Of a DNA stretch of 64,000 nt, positions 43,792 to 52,362 are shown piece by piece (the stretch's first letter is position 1; each line of letters begins with the position of its first letter). This DNA comes from Pseudomonas sp. CFBP 13711. GTDB lineage: Bacteria > Pseudomonadota > Gammaproteobacteria > Pseudomonadales > Pseudomonadaceae. The position numbers were made by a program, and so were the translations under genes. The stretch covers positions 1,364 through 65,363 of the forward strand of contig NZ_JACYVI010000016.1 in NCBI RefSeq assembly GCF_014842265.1, in the 5' to 3' direction. Under the pieces are notes generated by a model that was not told where the DNA came from, did not search any database, and was given only the letters and a program-made list of their open reading frames with translations.

Positions 43792-44262
43792 TTAAATTTC
43801 AGCAGCCAGTTTGTTTACCAGCTCCGCGTGCGCGTTTTGATCGATTGTGGCACCCAGGATCTTCTCTGCGCCGTTGACTGCCAGGCTACCCAATTGGGCG
43901 CGCAGCGCGTCTTTGACGCCGTTCAGTTCCTGTTCGATCTCGGCCTGAGCCTGAGCCTTGATGCGGTCAGCTTCAACGCGAGCCTGTTCACGGGCTTCGT
44001 CGACAATCTGGGTACCGCGTTTCTTGGCTTGCTCAATGATCTCAGCTGCCTGAGCCTTAGCTTCGCGCAGTTGCTGACCCACTTTGTCTTGGGCCAGCTC
44101 CAGGTCGCGAGCTGCTCGTGTAGCAGCGTCCAGTCCATCCGCAATCTTCTTCTGACGTTCGTGCAAAGCCGCGATGACCGGAGGCCACACGAACTTCATG
44201 CAGAACAGCACAAAAATGAAGAACGCAACGGACTGGCCAATCAGGGTTGCATTAATGTTCAC
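43792..44262 (-). CDS. atpF: ATP synthase subunit b
   Basis: 156 aa. A single N-terminal membrane helix (about residues 5-27: LIGQSVAFFIFVLFCMKFVW) is followed by a long charged coiled coil, the stator stalk that keeps F1 from turning. It lies between atpE and atpH. Length and pattern are typical for gamma-proteobacteria. Confidence 0.98.
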   Translation of the reverse strand: MNINATLIGQSVAFFIFVLFCMKFVWPPVIAALHERQKKIADGLDAATRAARDLELAQDKVGQQLREAKAQAAEIIEQAKKRGTQIVDEAREQARVEADRIKAQAQAEIEQELNGVKDALRAQLGSLAVNGAEKILGATIDQNAHAELVNKLAAEI

Positions 44263-44319
44263 GCCAACACCTCGCTCGTTCGTTGTCCATCACACCAATC
44301 AACTCGAAAATTCGAGTGA

Positions 44320-44577
44320 TCAGCCAGCGAGTTGACCAACGAAGGGGTTCGCAAAAGTGAAGAACAGAGCGATACCAACACCGATCATGGTCACGGCGTC
44401 GAGCAGACCAGCCACGATGAACATTTTAACTTGCAGCATTGGAACCATTTCCGGTTGACGCGCAGCGCCTTCCAGGAACTTACCGCCCAGCAGGCCGAAA
44501 CCGATTGCAGTACCCAGTGCGCCCAGGCCGATCAGCAGTGCAACAGCGATAGCAGTTAGACCAACTACAGTTTCCAT
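44320..44577 (-). CDS. atpE: ATP synthase subunit c
   Basis: 85 aa, the ring subunit of Fo. It has two membrane helices with a polar loop (ARQPE). The ion-binding carboxylate is D60 in [13 protein letters not shown], the proton-type signature rather than a sodium-type site. The first helix has the small-residue packing needed for ring assembly. Confidence 0.98.
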
Positions 44578-44714
44578 CTTTCCTCCCGACTTTTACGTCG
44601 TATTGGTTAGGTTTTCTTAGATTAAAGCGGTAAAGCAAAATCGTTTCTTACATCAAGCCCTCGCGGGCACCCCCTCACCTAAGCGAGGGGATCATCAGAC
44701 TCGCCAGGCGGGTC

Positions 44715-45584
44715 TCAATGGTTATCTTCGTGAGCCATCGACAGGTAGACGATGGTCAGCATCATGAAGATGAACGCTTGCAGGGTGATGATCAGGATGT
44801 GGAACACAGCCCACGCCCATTGCAGGACCACGCCCAGACCGCTGAGCCACAGCAGGCCGCTGCCGAACATGACCGCGATCAGAATGAACACCAGTTCACC
44901 CGCGTACATGTTGCCGAACAGCCGCAGTGCCAGAGAGATCGGCTTGGCCACCAGCGTCACGAATTCAAGCAGGAAGTTCACCGGAATCAACAGCGCCTGA
45001 ACGAAAATGTTCTTGCTGCCGAACGGGTGCAGGGTCAATTCGCCGATGAAGCCGCCGATACCCTTGATTTTGATGCTGTAGAAAATGATCAGGGCAAACA
45101 CGGACAGTGCCATACCCAGCGTCGCGTTCGGATCGGTGGTCGATACGGCGCGGAAAGGAATGTGGTGATCACCGGTGATCATGATCGCCAGTTGCGGGAT
45201 CCAGTCGACGGGAATCAAGTCGACGGCGTTCATGAGGAACACCCAGGCGAAGATGGTCAATGCCAGAGGAGCGATCACGGCGCTACGGCCATGGAAGCTA
45301 TCCCGGACGCTGCCGTCGACGAACTCTACGAGCACTTCAACGAAGTTCTGCAACGCGCCCGGCTGACCGGAAGTCGCCTTTTTTGCGGCCATGCGGAAGA
45401 TGAGGACGAAGATCAGACCCAGTGCGACCGACCAGCCGAGGGTATCGACGTGGAAAGCCCAAAAGCCCATTTCTTTTGCTTCCGCTGCGGAATGCGCGAA
45501 GCCCCAACTGCCGTCAGGCAAATGACCAAAGGTCAAGTTCTGCAAGTGGTGCTGGATATAGCCCGAAGCTGTTTGCTCTGCCAT
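44715..45584 (-). CDS. atpB: ATP synthase subunit a
   Basis: 289 aa integral membrane subunit with the proton half-channels. The essential arginine is in the helix LALRLFGNMYAGELVF. About five to six hydrophobic segments and the end YLSMAHEDNH are typical of Pseudomonas. It follows atpI by 16 bp; a 137-bp gap with no gene separates it from atpE. Confidence 0.98.
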   Translation of the reverse strand: MAEQTASGYIQHHLQNLTFGHLPDGSWGFAHSAAEAKEMGFWAFHVDTLGWSVALGLIFVLIFRMAAKKATSGQPGALQNFVEVLVEFVDGSVRDSFHGRSAVIAPLALTIFAWVFLMNAVDLIPVDWIPQLAIMITGDHHIPFRAVSTTDPNATLGMALSVFALIIFYSIKIKGIGGFIGELTLHPFGSKNIFVQALLIPVNFLLEFVTLVAKPISLALRLFGNMYAGELVFILIAVMFGSGLLWLSGLGVVLQWAWAVFHILIITLQAFIFMMLTIVYLSMAHEDNH

Positions 45585-45600
45585 GGTTGCCTCAAACGCC

Positions 45601-46008
45601 CTAAGGTCTCGAAAGTCTTGTTCTCATTAGCAGGGGCGCAAACCAACTGACCAGTTGGGTCAGTATGAAAACGCCAAAAACCGCCAGCGGAGCCAGCGGC
45701 TTTACTCCTGCAAACGTCAGTGCAAAGAGCACTGCCGTAAAAATCAACTTGCCTGCCTCGCCGGCGTAGAACGACCGAACGATAGCCTGCGCTGCCCTGG
45801 CCCCGGAGTACCGGAATGCCTTATGAGCAAAATACACATTCGGCAGCCAGGCTATCAGGCCACCGCAAAGCCCCGAATACCCGGCTACGACGCCGTGCCA
45901 CTGCCAAAGCGCCAGCGCTGCCCCCAAGAGGACAATCAACTGAGCCAGCAAGATCGGGAAAACAGCCAGGCGATGGAATGGCAGGCGGTTTGGCGTGCGT
46001 GTCTCCAT
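45601..46008 (-). CDS. atpI: ATP synthase subunit I
   Basis: 135 aa from the ATG at 46008, preceded by GGAG; the longer frame to 46047 is not supported. It has four hydrophobic helices, starting METRTPNRLPFHRL. This operon leader protein aids c-ring assembly and perhaps Mg2+ supply and is not part of the final complex. It is the first gene of the atp operon; the promoter should lie in the 146-bp gap before parB. Confidence 0.93.
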   Translation of the reverse strand: METRTPNRLPFHRLAVFPILLAQLIVLLGAALALWQWHGVVAGYSGLCGGLIAWLPNVYFAHKAFRYSGARAAQAIVRSFYAGEAGKLIFTAVLFALTFAGVKPLAPLAVFGVFILTQLVSWFAPLLMRTRLSRP

Positions 46009-46154
46009 CACATGGGCTCCTCGTGAGCCGGCCGCCAAAATCAACAACTTGGCATAAATTGTGCCGACAAAATGCGCGCAGAGTATAGGGGCGGTTCAGC
46101 CCCTATTCAACTGTCAGGTAGTGATTTCCGACTACGCGCTACGCATGATTTGTT

Positions 46155-47027
46155 TCAGCGAATGTGAGCGAGCACACCCTGCAGCTCATCCAGCGAGTTA
46201 TAACGGATGACCAACTGACCTTTGCCCTTCTGTCCATGGCGGATTTGCACCGCGGAGCCCAGCCGCTCGGCCAGGCGCTGCTCCAGGCGAGTGATATCAG
46301 GATCGGCCTTCACAGGTTCCGCAGCCTCCTGTTTGCCGCTCAGCCACTGGCGAACCAGTGCTTCAGTCTGGCGCACGGTCAAACCGCGTGCGACAACATG
46401 TCGCGCCCCTTCAACCTGCTGATCTTCGGGCAGTCCCAACAATGCACGGGCATGGCCCATTTCCAGATCTCCATGGGAGAGCATGGTCTTGATCACTTCC
46501 GGCAATGCGATCAGTCGCAGCAAATTGGCGACGCTGACTCGGGACTTGCCCACCGCCTCGGCAACTTGCTGCTGGGTCAGCTGAAATTCCTGCTGCAGAC
46601 GCTGCAGGGCAATCGCCTCCTCGATCGGATTCAGGTCTTCGCGCTGGATGTTCTCAATCAACGCCATCGCGATGGCCGCTTCATCGGGCACATCACGCAC
46701 CATGGCAGGAATCGACTCGATCCCGGCCTGCTGGCTGGCGCGCCACCGGCGTTCACCGGCGATGATCTCGAAGCGGTTGTCGGCAATCGGGCGGACCACG
46801 ATCGGCTGCATAACCCCTTGCGCCTTGATCGAGTTAGCCAGTTCTTCCAGCGCCTGGGGATCCATATCACGACGCGGCTGGTATTTGCCTCGTTGAATCA
46901 GGTCCAGCGGAATGTGTTGAAGCTCGCGCTCACTCGCCTTCACCGCCTGTTCTTCCAGTGCGGTGACGGTGGGGTTGCTCAGCAGTGCGTCCAGCCCACG
47001 TCCGAGTCCACGTTTCTTGACGGCCAT
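46155..47027 (-). CDS. parB: Chromosome partitioning protein ParB
   Basis: 290 aa. It has the N-terminal basic segment of ParB proteins (MAVKKRGLGRGLDALL), the CTP-binding and parS-loading region with GERRWRA, a central HTH (about 120-190) and a C-terminal dimerisation domain. ParB binds parS near the origin, spreads as a CTP clamp and works with ParA in origin segregation. Two perfect parS sites lie inside recF, 12 kb away. It is 9 bp downstream of parA, in one operon. Confidence 0.98.
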   Translation of the reverse strand: MAVKKRGLGRGLDALLSNPTVTALEEQAVKASERELQHIPLDLIQRGKYQPRRDMDPQALEELANSIKAQGVMQPIVVRPIADNRFEIIAGERRWRASQQAGIESIPAMVRDVPDEAAIAMALIENIQREDLNPIEEAIALQRLQQEFQLTQQQVAEAVGKSRVSVANLLRLIALPEVIKTMLSHGDLEMGHARALLGLPEDQQVEGARHVVARGLTVRQTEALVRQWLSGKQEAAEPVKADPDITRLEQRLAERLGSAVQIRHGQKGKGQLVIRYNSLDELQGVLAHIR

Positions 47028-47036
47028 GGAATTTCC

Positions 47037-47831
47037 TTAAGTGGGCTGAGCCGCGGTGCGACTGCCGCGACGTTGGCGACGGACCATTTCGCCCGCAAGC
47101 GCCAGGTAAGCCAGCGCGCCGCGAGAAGTCTTGTCGTACGCCAATGCCGGCATACCGAAGCTAGGCGCCTCGGCCAGACGAATATTGCGCGGAATAACGG
47201 TGTCGTACAGCTGCTCGCCGAAATGTTCTTTGAGCTGCGCCGAAACATCGTTGATCAGGCTAAGCCGCGGGTCATACATGGTCCGCAGCAAGCCTTCGAT
47301 CTTGAGTTGAGGATTGAGCAGTTCACCGATGCGCTTGATGTTATCCACAAGGTCGCTCAAACCTTCGAGCGCAAAGTATTCGCACTGCATGGGGATAATC
47401 ACGCCGTCGGCCGCGACCAGCGCGTTGAGCGTCAGCATCGACAAAGATGGAGGGCAGTCGATGAGAATGTAATCGTAATTCTCGCGGATGGGTGCCAGTG
47501 CTGCTCGCAGACGCGATTCCTTCATCTGCATTTCCAGCAGGACCACCTCGGCAGCGGTCAGATCGCGGTTTGCCGGTAGCAGCTGATAACCGCCGTGCTC
47601 AGAAAAGTGCATGGCCTGATTCAGGTCGCACTCGCCGATCAGCAAGTCGTAAACCGAATGCTCAAGCCCGTGCTTATCCACACCACTGCCCATGGTGGCA
47701 TTGCCTTGCGGATCGAGATCGATCAACAGCACCCGACGCTTGGTTGCCACCAGCGAAGCCGCGAGGTTGATGCAGGTTGTGGTTTTACCCACACCCCCTT
47801 TTTGGTTCGCTATCGCGAATACCTTAGCCAT
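47037..47831 (-). CDS. parA: Chromosome partitioning ATPase ParA (Soj)
   Basis: 264 aa. The deviant Walker A motif KGGVGKTT is at about residues 10-17, with LIDLDPQGN after it; IDCPPSL is the Walker B region. The ATP-bound dimer binds DNA nonspecifically and positions ParB-parS complexes. It follows rsmG by 18 bp in the mnmG-rsmG-parA-parB unit. Confidence 0.98.
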   Translation of the reverse strand: MAKVFAIANQKGGVGKTTTCINLAASLVATKRRVLLIDLDPQGNATMGSGVDKHGLEHSVYDLLIGECDLNQAMHFSEHGGYQLLPANRDLTAAEVVLLEMQMKESRLRAALAPIRENYDYILIDCPPSLSMLTLNALVAADGVIIPMQCEYFALEGLSDLVDNIKRIGELLNPQLKIEGLLRTMYDPRLSLINDVSAQLKEHFGEQLYDTVIPRNIRLAEAPSFGMPALAYDKTSRGALAYLALAGEMVRRQRRGSRTAAQPT

Positions 47832-47849
47832 TCTTGCGTGTGTTCCCTG

Positions 47850-48494
47850 TCATGCCGTGCGGCGCAGTATCAGCAGATGCCGTTGACCTTGGCAACCGGG
47901 TACGGCCAAGGCTTGCGCGCTTTCCAGATGAAAATCTGCGGGCAATGCTACCAGTTCATCCACTGGATGCAGACCCTTCATTGCCAACCAGCGTGTTTCG
48001 CCGTCGCCCATGTGCCGAGTCCACTGGGTAAAGTCTTCCAGACTGCTGAAGGCGCGGGAGATGATGCCGTTGAACGGCAGCTCGGGCTGGAATGCTTCGG
48101 CACGGCTGTGGATAACTTCGAGGTTGGTGAGCGCAAGCTCGAGTTTGACCTGTGTCAGAAACCGGGTCTTCTTGCCGTTGCTGTCCAGTACCGTGACTTT
48201 CATCTCCGGAAACAGGATGGCCATCGGAATGCCGGGCATCCCGCCGCCGCTGCCGACATCCAGCTGACGCTCACCCTCGATAAAACGCACCACGCTCAAG
48301 CTGTCCAGCAGATGGCGAGACACCATCTCATCCGGATCACGAACGGCAGTCAGGTTGTAGGCCTTGTTCCACTTGATCAGCAAAGCCAGGTACGCCAGCA
48401 ACTGACGGTGCTGGCTTTCGCTCAACTCGACACCAAGCTCTCGAGCGCCAAGGGTCAGTTCTTCTGCATGCTGCGGGGTAACCATCGAACTCAA
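47850..48494 (-). CDS. rsmG: 16S rRNA (guanine-527-N7) methyltransferase
   Basis: 214 aa; methylates G527 of 16S rRNA using S-adenosyl methionine. The SAM-binding motif is LDVGSGGGMPGIP. The start is the TTG at 48494, which overlaps the mnmG stop by four bases (TTGA) and follows GGAGC; an ATG three codons on is the alternative. The MSSMVTPQH opening is the usual Pseudomonas form. Loss of this gene in other bacteria gives low-level streptomycin resistance. Confidence 0.96.
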   Translation of the reverse strand: MSSMVTPQHAEELTLGARELGVELSESQHRQLLAYLALLIKWNKAYNLTAVRDPDEMVSRHLLDSLSVVRFIEGERQLDVGSGGGMPGIPMAILFPEMKVTVLDSNGKKTRFLTQVKLELALTNLEVIHSRAEAFQPELPFNGIISRAFSSLEDFTQWTRHMGDGETRWLAMKGLHPVDELVALPADFHLESAQALAVPGCQGQRHLLILRRTA

Positions 48495-50392
48495 GCGCTT
48501 TGCTCCAACTGACGGCCCGCGCCGCGTTTTTTCAAATGAATCATCAGCAGAGAAATCGCCGCTGGCGTGACGCCGGGAATCCTCGAGGCCTGTCCCAGCG
48601 TCTCCGGACGAGTTATCCCCAGCTTGCTCTGGATTTCCTTGGACAGACCGGAAATCCCGGTGTAATCGATATCCGCAGGGAGCCGGGTGTTTTCGCTGGC
48701 CCGCAGACGAGTGATCTCGTCTTGCTGACGGTCGATGTAACCGGCGTACTTGGTCTTGATTTCGACTTGTTCAGCGACCTGCGGGTCAGGCGAGCCGTTA
48801 CCGGTCAGCGCAACCAGACTGGCGTAGTCCACTTCGGGACGGCTCAGCAGATTCAGCAGATTGTATTCGTGGGTCAACGGGGTACCAAAGTGAGCCGAGA
48901 CTGCGTCGCCCTGCTCGGTACCCGGACGAATCCAGGTGGATTTCAGACGCTGTTCTTCCAACTCGATGCCTTCACGCTTGGCACAGAACGCCGCCCAGCG
49001 GGCATCGTCGACCAAGCCGAGCGCCCGACCTTGTTCGGTCAAACGCAAGTCCGCATTGTCTTCCCGCAAAATCAAGCGGTACTCGGCACGCGAGGTGAAC
49101 ATCCGGTACGGCTCCTGGGTGCCCAGCGTAATCAGGTCATCCACCAACACGCCGATGTATGCCTCATCGCGACGCGGACACCAGCTGTCCTTGCCTTGAG
49201 CCCGAAGCGCTGCGTTGGCGCCCGCGAGTAAACCTTGGGCACCGGCCTCTTCGTAACCGGTTGTGCCGTTGATCTGTCCTGCGAAAAACAACCCACCGAT
49301 AACCTTGGTTTCCAGGCTGTACTTCAGGTCACGCGGATCGAAGTAGTCGTACTCGATGGCATAGCCAGGCCGCACGATGTGGGCGTTTTCCATTCCGCGG
49401 ATAGACCGAACGATCTGCAGTTGGACGTCAAACGGCAGCGAGGTCGATATACCGTTTGGATAAAGCTCATGGGTCGTCAAACCTTCCGGTTCGATAAACA
49501 CCTGATGGCTTTCCTTGTCGGCAAAACGATGAATCTTGTCTTCAATCGACGGGCAATAACGCGGCCCGACCCCTTCGATTTCCCCGGCAGCGGAGTACAT
49601 CGGCGACCGATCAAGATTGGCCGCGATGATTTCGTGGGTCCGAGCGTTGGTGTGGGTAATCCAGCAGCTGACCTGACTAGGGTGCTGAGCCTTGGAACCC
49701 ATGAACGACATCACGGGAATCGGCGTATCCCCCGGTTGTTCAGTCATCACCGAGAAATCCACAGATCGGCCATCGATGCGCGGAGGTGTGCCCGTTTTCA
49801 GGCGGCCCACTCTCAGCGGTAGTTCACGCAGCCTGCGTGCAAGCGCAATGGACGGCGGATCACCGGCGCGACCGCCCGAATAGTTCTGCAGACCGATGTG
49901 GATAAGTCCGCCCAGAAAGGTACCGGTGGTGAGAACCACAGAGTCGGCCAGAAAACGCAGGCCCATCTGGGTAACGACGCCGCGCACCTGGTCCTGCTCG
50001 ACGATCAGGTCGTCGCATGCCTGCTGGAATATCCACAGGTTGGGCTGGTTTTCGATGATTTCTCTGACCGCTGCCTTGTACAGCACGCGGTCCGCCTGGG
50101 CACGGGTCGCCCGGACTGCTGGGCCTTTACGGCTGTTGAGCACACGAAACTGGATGCCGCTTTTGTCAGTGGCCGTTGCCATCGCACCGCCCAGTGCATC
50201 GATCTCTTTGACCAGATGACTTTTACCGATGCCACCAATGGCCGGGTTGCAACTCATTTGGCCGAGGGTTTCCACGTTGTGCGTAAGCAGCAGGGTGGTA
50301 GCACCCATACGTGCGGACGCCAGTGCTGCCTCGGTACCGGCATGACCGCCGCCGATGACGATCACTTGAAAACGGGAAGGGAAATCCACCAC
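48491..50392 (-). CDS. mnmG: tRNA uridine-34 5-carboxymethylaminomethyl synthase subunit MnmG
   Basis: 633 aa FAD-dependent enzyme. The dinucleotide-binding motif is GGGHAGTEAALA near the N-terminus, and TTGTFLGGLIHIG and GGLFFAGQINGTTGYEEA are typical family segments. With MnmE it adds the carboxymethylaminomethyl group to wobble U34 of several tRNAs. It is the first gene of the mnmG-rsmG-parA-parB group; the 521-bp region upstream carries a DnaA-box cluster. Confidence 0.98.
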   Translation of the reverse strand: MVDFPSRFQVIVIGGGHAGTEAALASARMGATTLLLTHNVETLGQMSCNPAIGGIGKSHLVKEIDALGGAMATATDKSGIQFRVLNSRKGPAVRATRAQADRVLYKAAVREIIENQPNLWIFQQACDDLIVEQDQVRGVVTQMGLRFLADSVVLTTGTFLGGLIHIGLQNYSGGRAGDPPSIALARRLRELPLRVGRLKTGTPPRIDGRSVDFSVMTEQPGDTPIPVMSFMGSKAQHPSQVSCWITHTNARTHEIIAANLDRSPMYSAAGEIEGVGPRYCPSIEDKIHRFADKESHQVFIEPEGLTTHELYPNGISTSLPFDVQLQIVRSIRGMENAHIVRPGYAIEYDYFDPRDLKYSLETKVIGGLFFAGQINGTTGYEEAGAQGLLAGANAALRAQGKDSWCPRRDEAYIGVLVDDLITLGTQEPYRMFTSRAEYRLILREDNADLRLTEQGRALGLVDDARWAAFCAKREGIELEEQRLKSTWIRPGTEQGDAVSAHFGTPLTHEYNLLNLLSRPEVDYASLVALTGNGSPDPQVAEQVEIKTKYAGYIDRQQDEITRLRASENTRLPADIDYTGISGLSKEIQSKLGITRPETLGQASRIPGVTPAAISLLMIHLKKRGAGRQLEQSA

Positions 50393-50913
50393 GCACCTCG
50401 TGCCTGTTATTTGGGGGGAATAGGAATGGCGGCAAGTATAGGGACTTACCCCCCCTTAAGAAACCCGTTGCGCAAAATCTAACCAGCTGTGGATGAATGG
50501 CGGTTATAGAAATTAAAAAGAAAGAACTTTATAAGAACTTTGTTTTTATGTTTATTTCTACTGAGCCACATTTCTGTGGATAAAGCTCTGAAAGCTTTAT
50601 ATTGCCTGATGTACAGGGAATCAAAAGCCTGTGTCCATGTGCCAAAGAGCCCCTTGGATAACCTGCCGGAGCCTGTGGATTAAACCGATGGTTGTCCACA
50701 GGGCGAATTATCCTCAGCTCAGATGCCTGCTTATCAACCGAGCTTAGCCGCGGTTATGCACAGGGCTTATCGGTGCAAACAGGTGCTGAAGAGTGGAACT
50801 TGAGGCGCAATTGCGCCCTCCCGCCATTTATTGGGAGCCTGGAAAAGTCAGAAGAATGAATCGAGATGGGGCAGATCCGGAGAGATTGACCTGCCTAGGG
50901 ATAGAGCGAGGCG
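50393..50913. promoter_or_regulatory. DnaA-box cluster between mnmE and mnmG (second origin-like region)
   Basis: A gene-free AT-rich stretch of 521 bp with several DnaA boxes. TGTGGATAA at 50575-50583 is a perfect inverse of TTATCCACA; TTATGCACA at 50754-50762 fits the relaxed consensus. One-mismatch boxes are at 50488-50496, 50674-50682 and 50692-50700. A perfect 14-bp palindrome GGCGCAATTGCGCC lies at 50804-50817. Plasmid-borne copies of this gidA-side region act as a second replication origin in P. aeruginosa and P. putida studies, so it may bind DnaA here too. Confidence 0.65.
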
Positions 50914-52284
50914 TTATTTGCCGATGCAGAAGCTGGAGAAAATTCGTCCCAGCAAATCGTCCGAACTGAATGCGCCGGTAATTTCGCCCAAGGACTGCTG
51001 CGCCTGGCGCAAATCTTCGGCTAGCAACTCACCGGCGCCCGCCAGGGTCAGCTGCGAGCGACCATGCTCAAGAGAGGCGCTTGCCTTGTGCAGCGCCTCG
51101 AGGTGGCGACGTCTTGCACTGAAGCTTCCTTCAGCGGTTTGCTGATACCCCATGCACGCCTTTAGATGCTCGCGCAGAAGCTCCACGCCATCACCACCAG
51201 CCTTGGCGCTGAGACTGATGGTCACGTGGCCATCGATGCTGGTCACCAGTTCCACCGGCTCATCACTCAGGTCGACCTTGTTACGAATCAAGGTGACATG
51301 GGCAGGATCAGGTCGTTGATCAAGAAACTCCGGCCACAACGCGAAGGGATCGACTGCCTCTGGCGCTGTCGCATCCACCACCAGCAAGATGCGGTCTGCC
51401 TGACCTATCGCCTGAAGTGCGCGTTGTACGCCTATCTTCTCCACCTGATCGTCGGTGTCGCGCAACCCGGCCGTGTCCACGACGTGGAGAGGCATGCCAT
51501 CAATGTGGATATGTTCGCGCAGGACATCACGGGTTGTGCCCGCGATCTCAGTCACAATCGCCGCCTCTTTGCCTGCAAGTGCGTTCAGCAGACTGGATTT
51601 GCCAGCATTGGGTCTGCCCGCAATGACTACATTCATGCCATCTCTGAGCAAAGCGCCCTGGTTGGCTTCGTGCAGCACTGTGGATAACTGACTGCGAACG
51701 TTGTCCAGCATAGCCAGAACATGACCGTCGGCGAGAAAGTCGATCTCTTCCTCAGGGAAGTCGATTGCTGCTTCGACATAAATGCGCAGGCTAATCAGTT
51801 TCTCCGTGAGCTCATGCACTCGCTGGGAAAATGCTCCCTGCAGCGATTTCAACGCGTTACGTGCGGCCTGTGCAGAACTCGCTTCGATAAGATCAGCGAT
51901 GGCCTCGGCTTGGGCAAGGTCGAGCTTGTCGTTGAGAAATGCGCGCTCACTGAATTCCCCTGGCCGTGCCAGACGGCACCCCAACTGCACGCAACATTGC
52001 AGCAACATGTCCAGAACCACGGGCCCGCCATGCCCTTGAAGCTCGAGCACGTCTTCTCCGGTGAATGAGTTAGGGCCGGAAAAGTAGAGACCAATGCCTT
52101 CGTCGATAACTGCGCCGTTTTCTCCCTTGAAGGCGCCGTAATGCGCGTACCGAGGTTGTGGCAGTTTGCCGAGAATCGCCTCTGCACACTTGCCGGCCTG
52201 GGGACCGGAAATGCGGACGATACCGACGCCTCCTCGTCCGGGAGCCGTTGCAATGGCCGCAATGGTTTCAAAACGTACGTTCAT
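50914..52284 (-). CDS. mnmE: tRNA modification GTPase MnmE
   Basis: 456 aa from the ATG at 52284, preceded by CAGGAGTCGG; the frame is open to 52326, but the yidC terminator occupies that part. It has an N-terminal folate-binding domain, central helical domain and inserted G domain with G1 GRPNAGKSS and G3 DTAG(LRDT), and ends in the essential CIGK. With MnmG it modifies U34 of tRNAs. The leader in family members normally begins MNVRFETIAAIATAPGRGG, which fits. Confidence 0.98.
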   Translation of the reverse strand: MNVRFETIAAIATAPGRGGVGIVRISGPQAGKCAEAILGKLPQPRYAHYGAFKGENGAVIDEGIGLYFSGPNSFTGEDVLELQGHGGPVVLDMLLQCCVQLGCRLARPGEFSERAFLNDKLDLAQAEAIADLIEASSAQAARNALKSLQGAFSQRVHELTEKLISLRIYVEAAIDFPEEEIDFLADGHVLAMLDNVRSQLSTVLHEANQGALLRDGMNVVIAGRPNAGKSSLLNALAGKEAAIVTEIAGTTRDVLREHIHIDGMPLHVVDTAGLRDTDDQVEKIGVQRALQAIGQADRILLVVDATAPEAVDPFALWPEFLDQRPDPAHVTLIRNKVDLSDEPVELVTSIDGHVTISLSAKAGGDGVELLREHLKACMGYQQTAEGSFSARRRHLEALHKASASLEHGRSQLTLAGAGELLAEDLRQAQQSLGEITGAFSSDDLLGRIFSSFCIGK

Positions 52285-52314
52285 GGGCCGACTCCTGGAC
52301 AACCGACGGATAGC

Positions 52315-52341
52315 AAAACGCCCCACGAGGGGGCGTTTTGA
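52315..52341 (-). terminator. Rho-independent terminator after yidC
   Basis: CAAAACGCCCC and GGGGCGTTTTG are perfect arms around a short loop, just after the yidC stop at 52363. On the minus strand the stem ends in TTTTG, so termination of the rpmH-rnpA-yidD-yidC unit before mnmE is likely. Confidence 0.75.
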
Positions 52342-52362
52342 ATGACTTGTTAACAGGGTAGA

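Noticed and set aside
50804..50817. Perfect palindrome GGCGCAATTGCGCC as an mnmE-side terminator
   Set aside because: No T-run follows on either strand; a binding site or chance symmetry is as likely.
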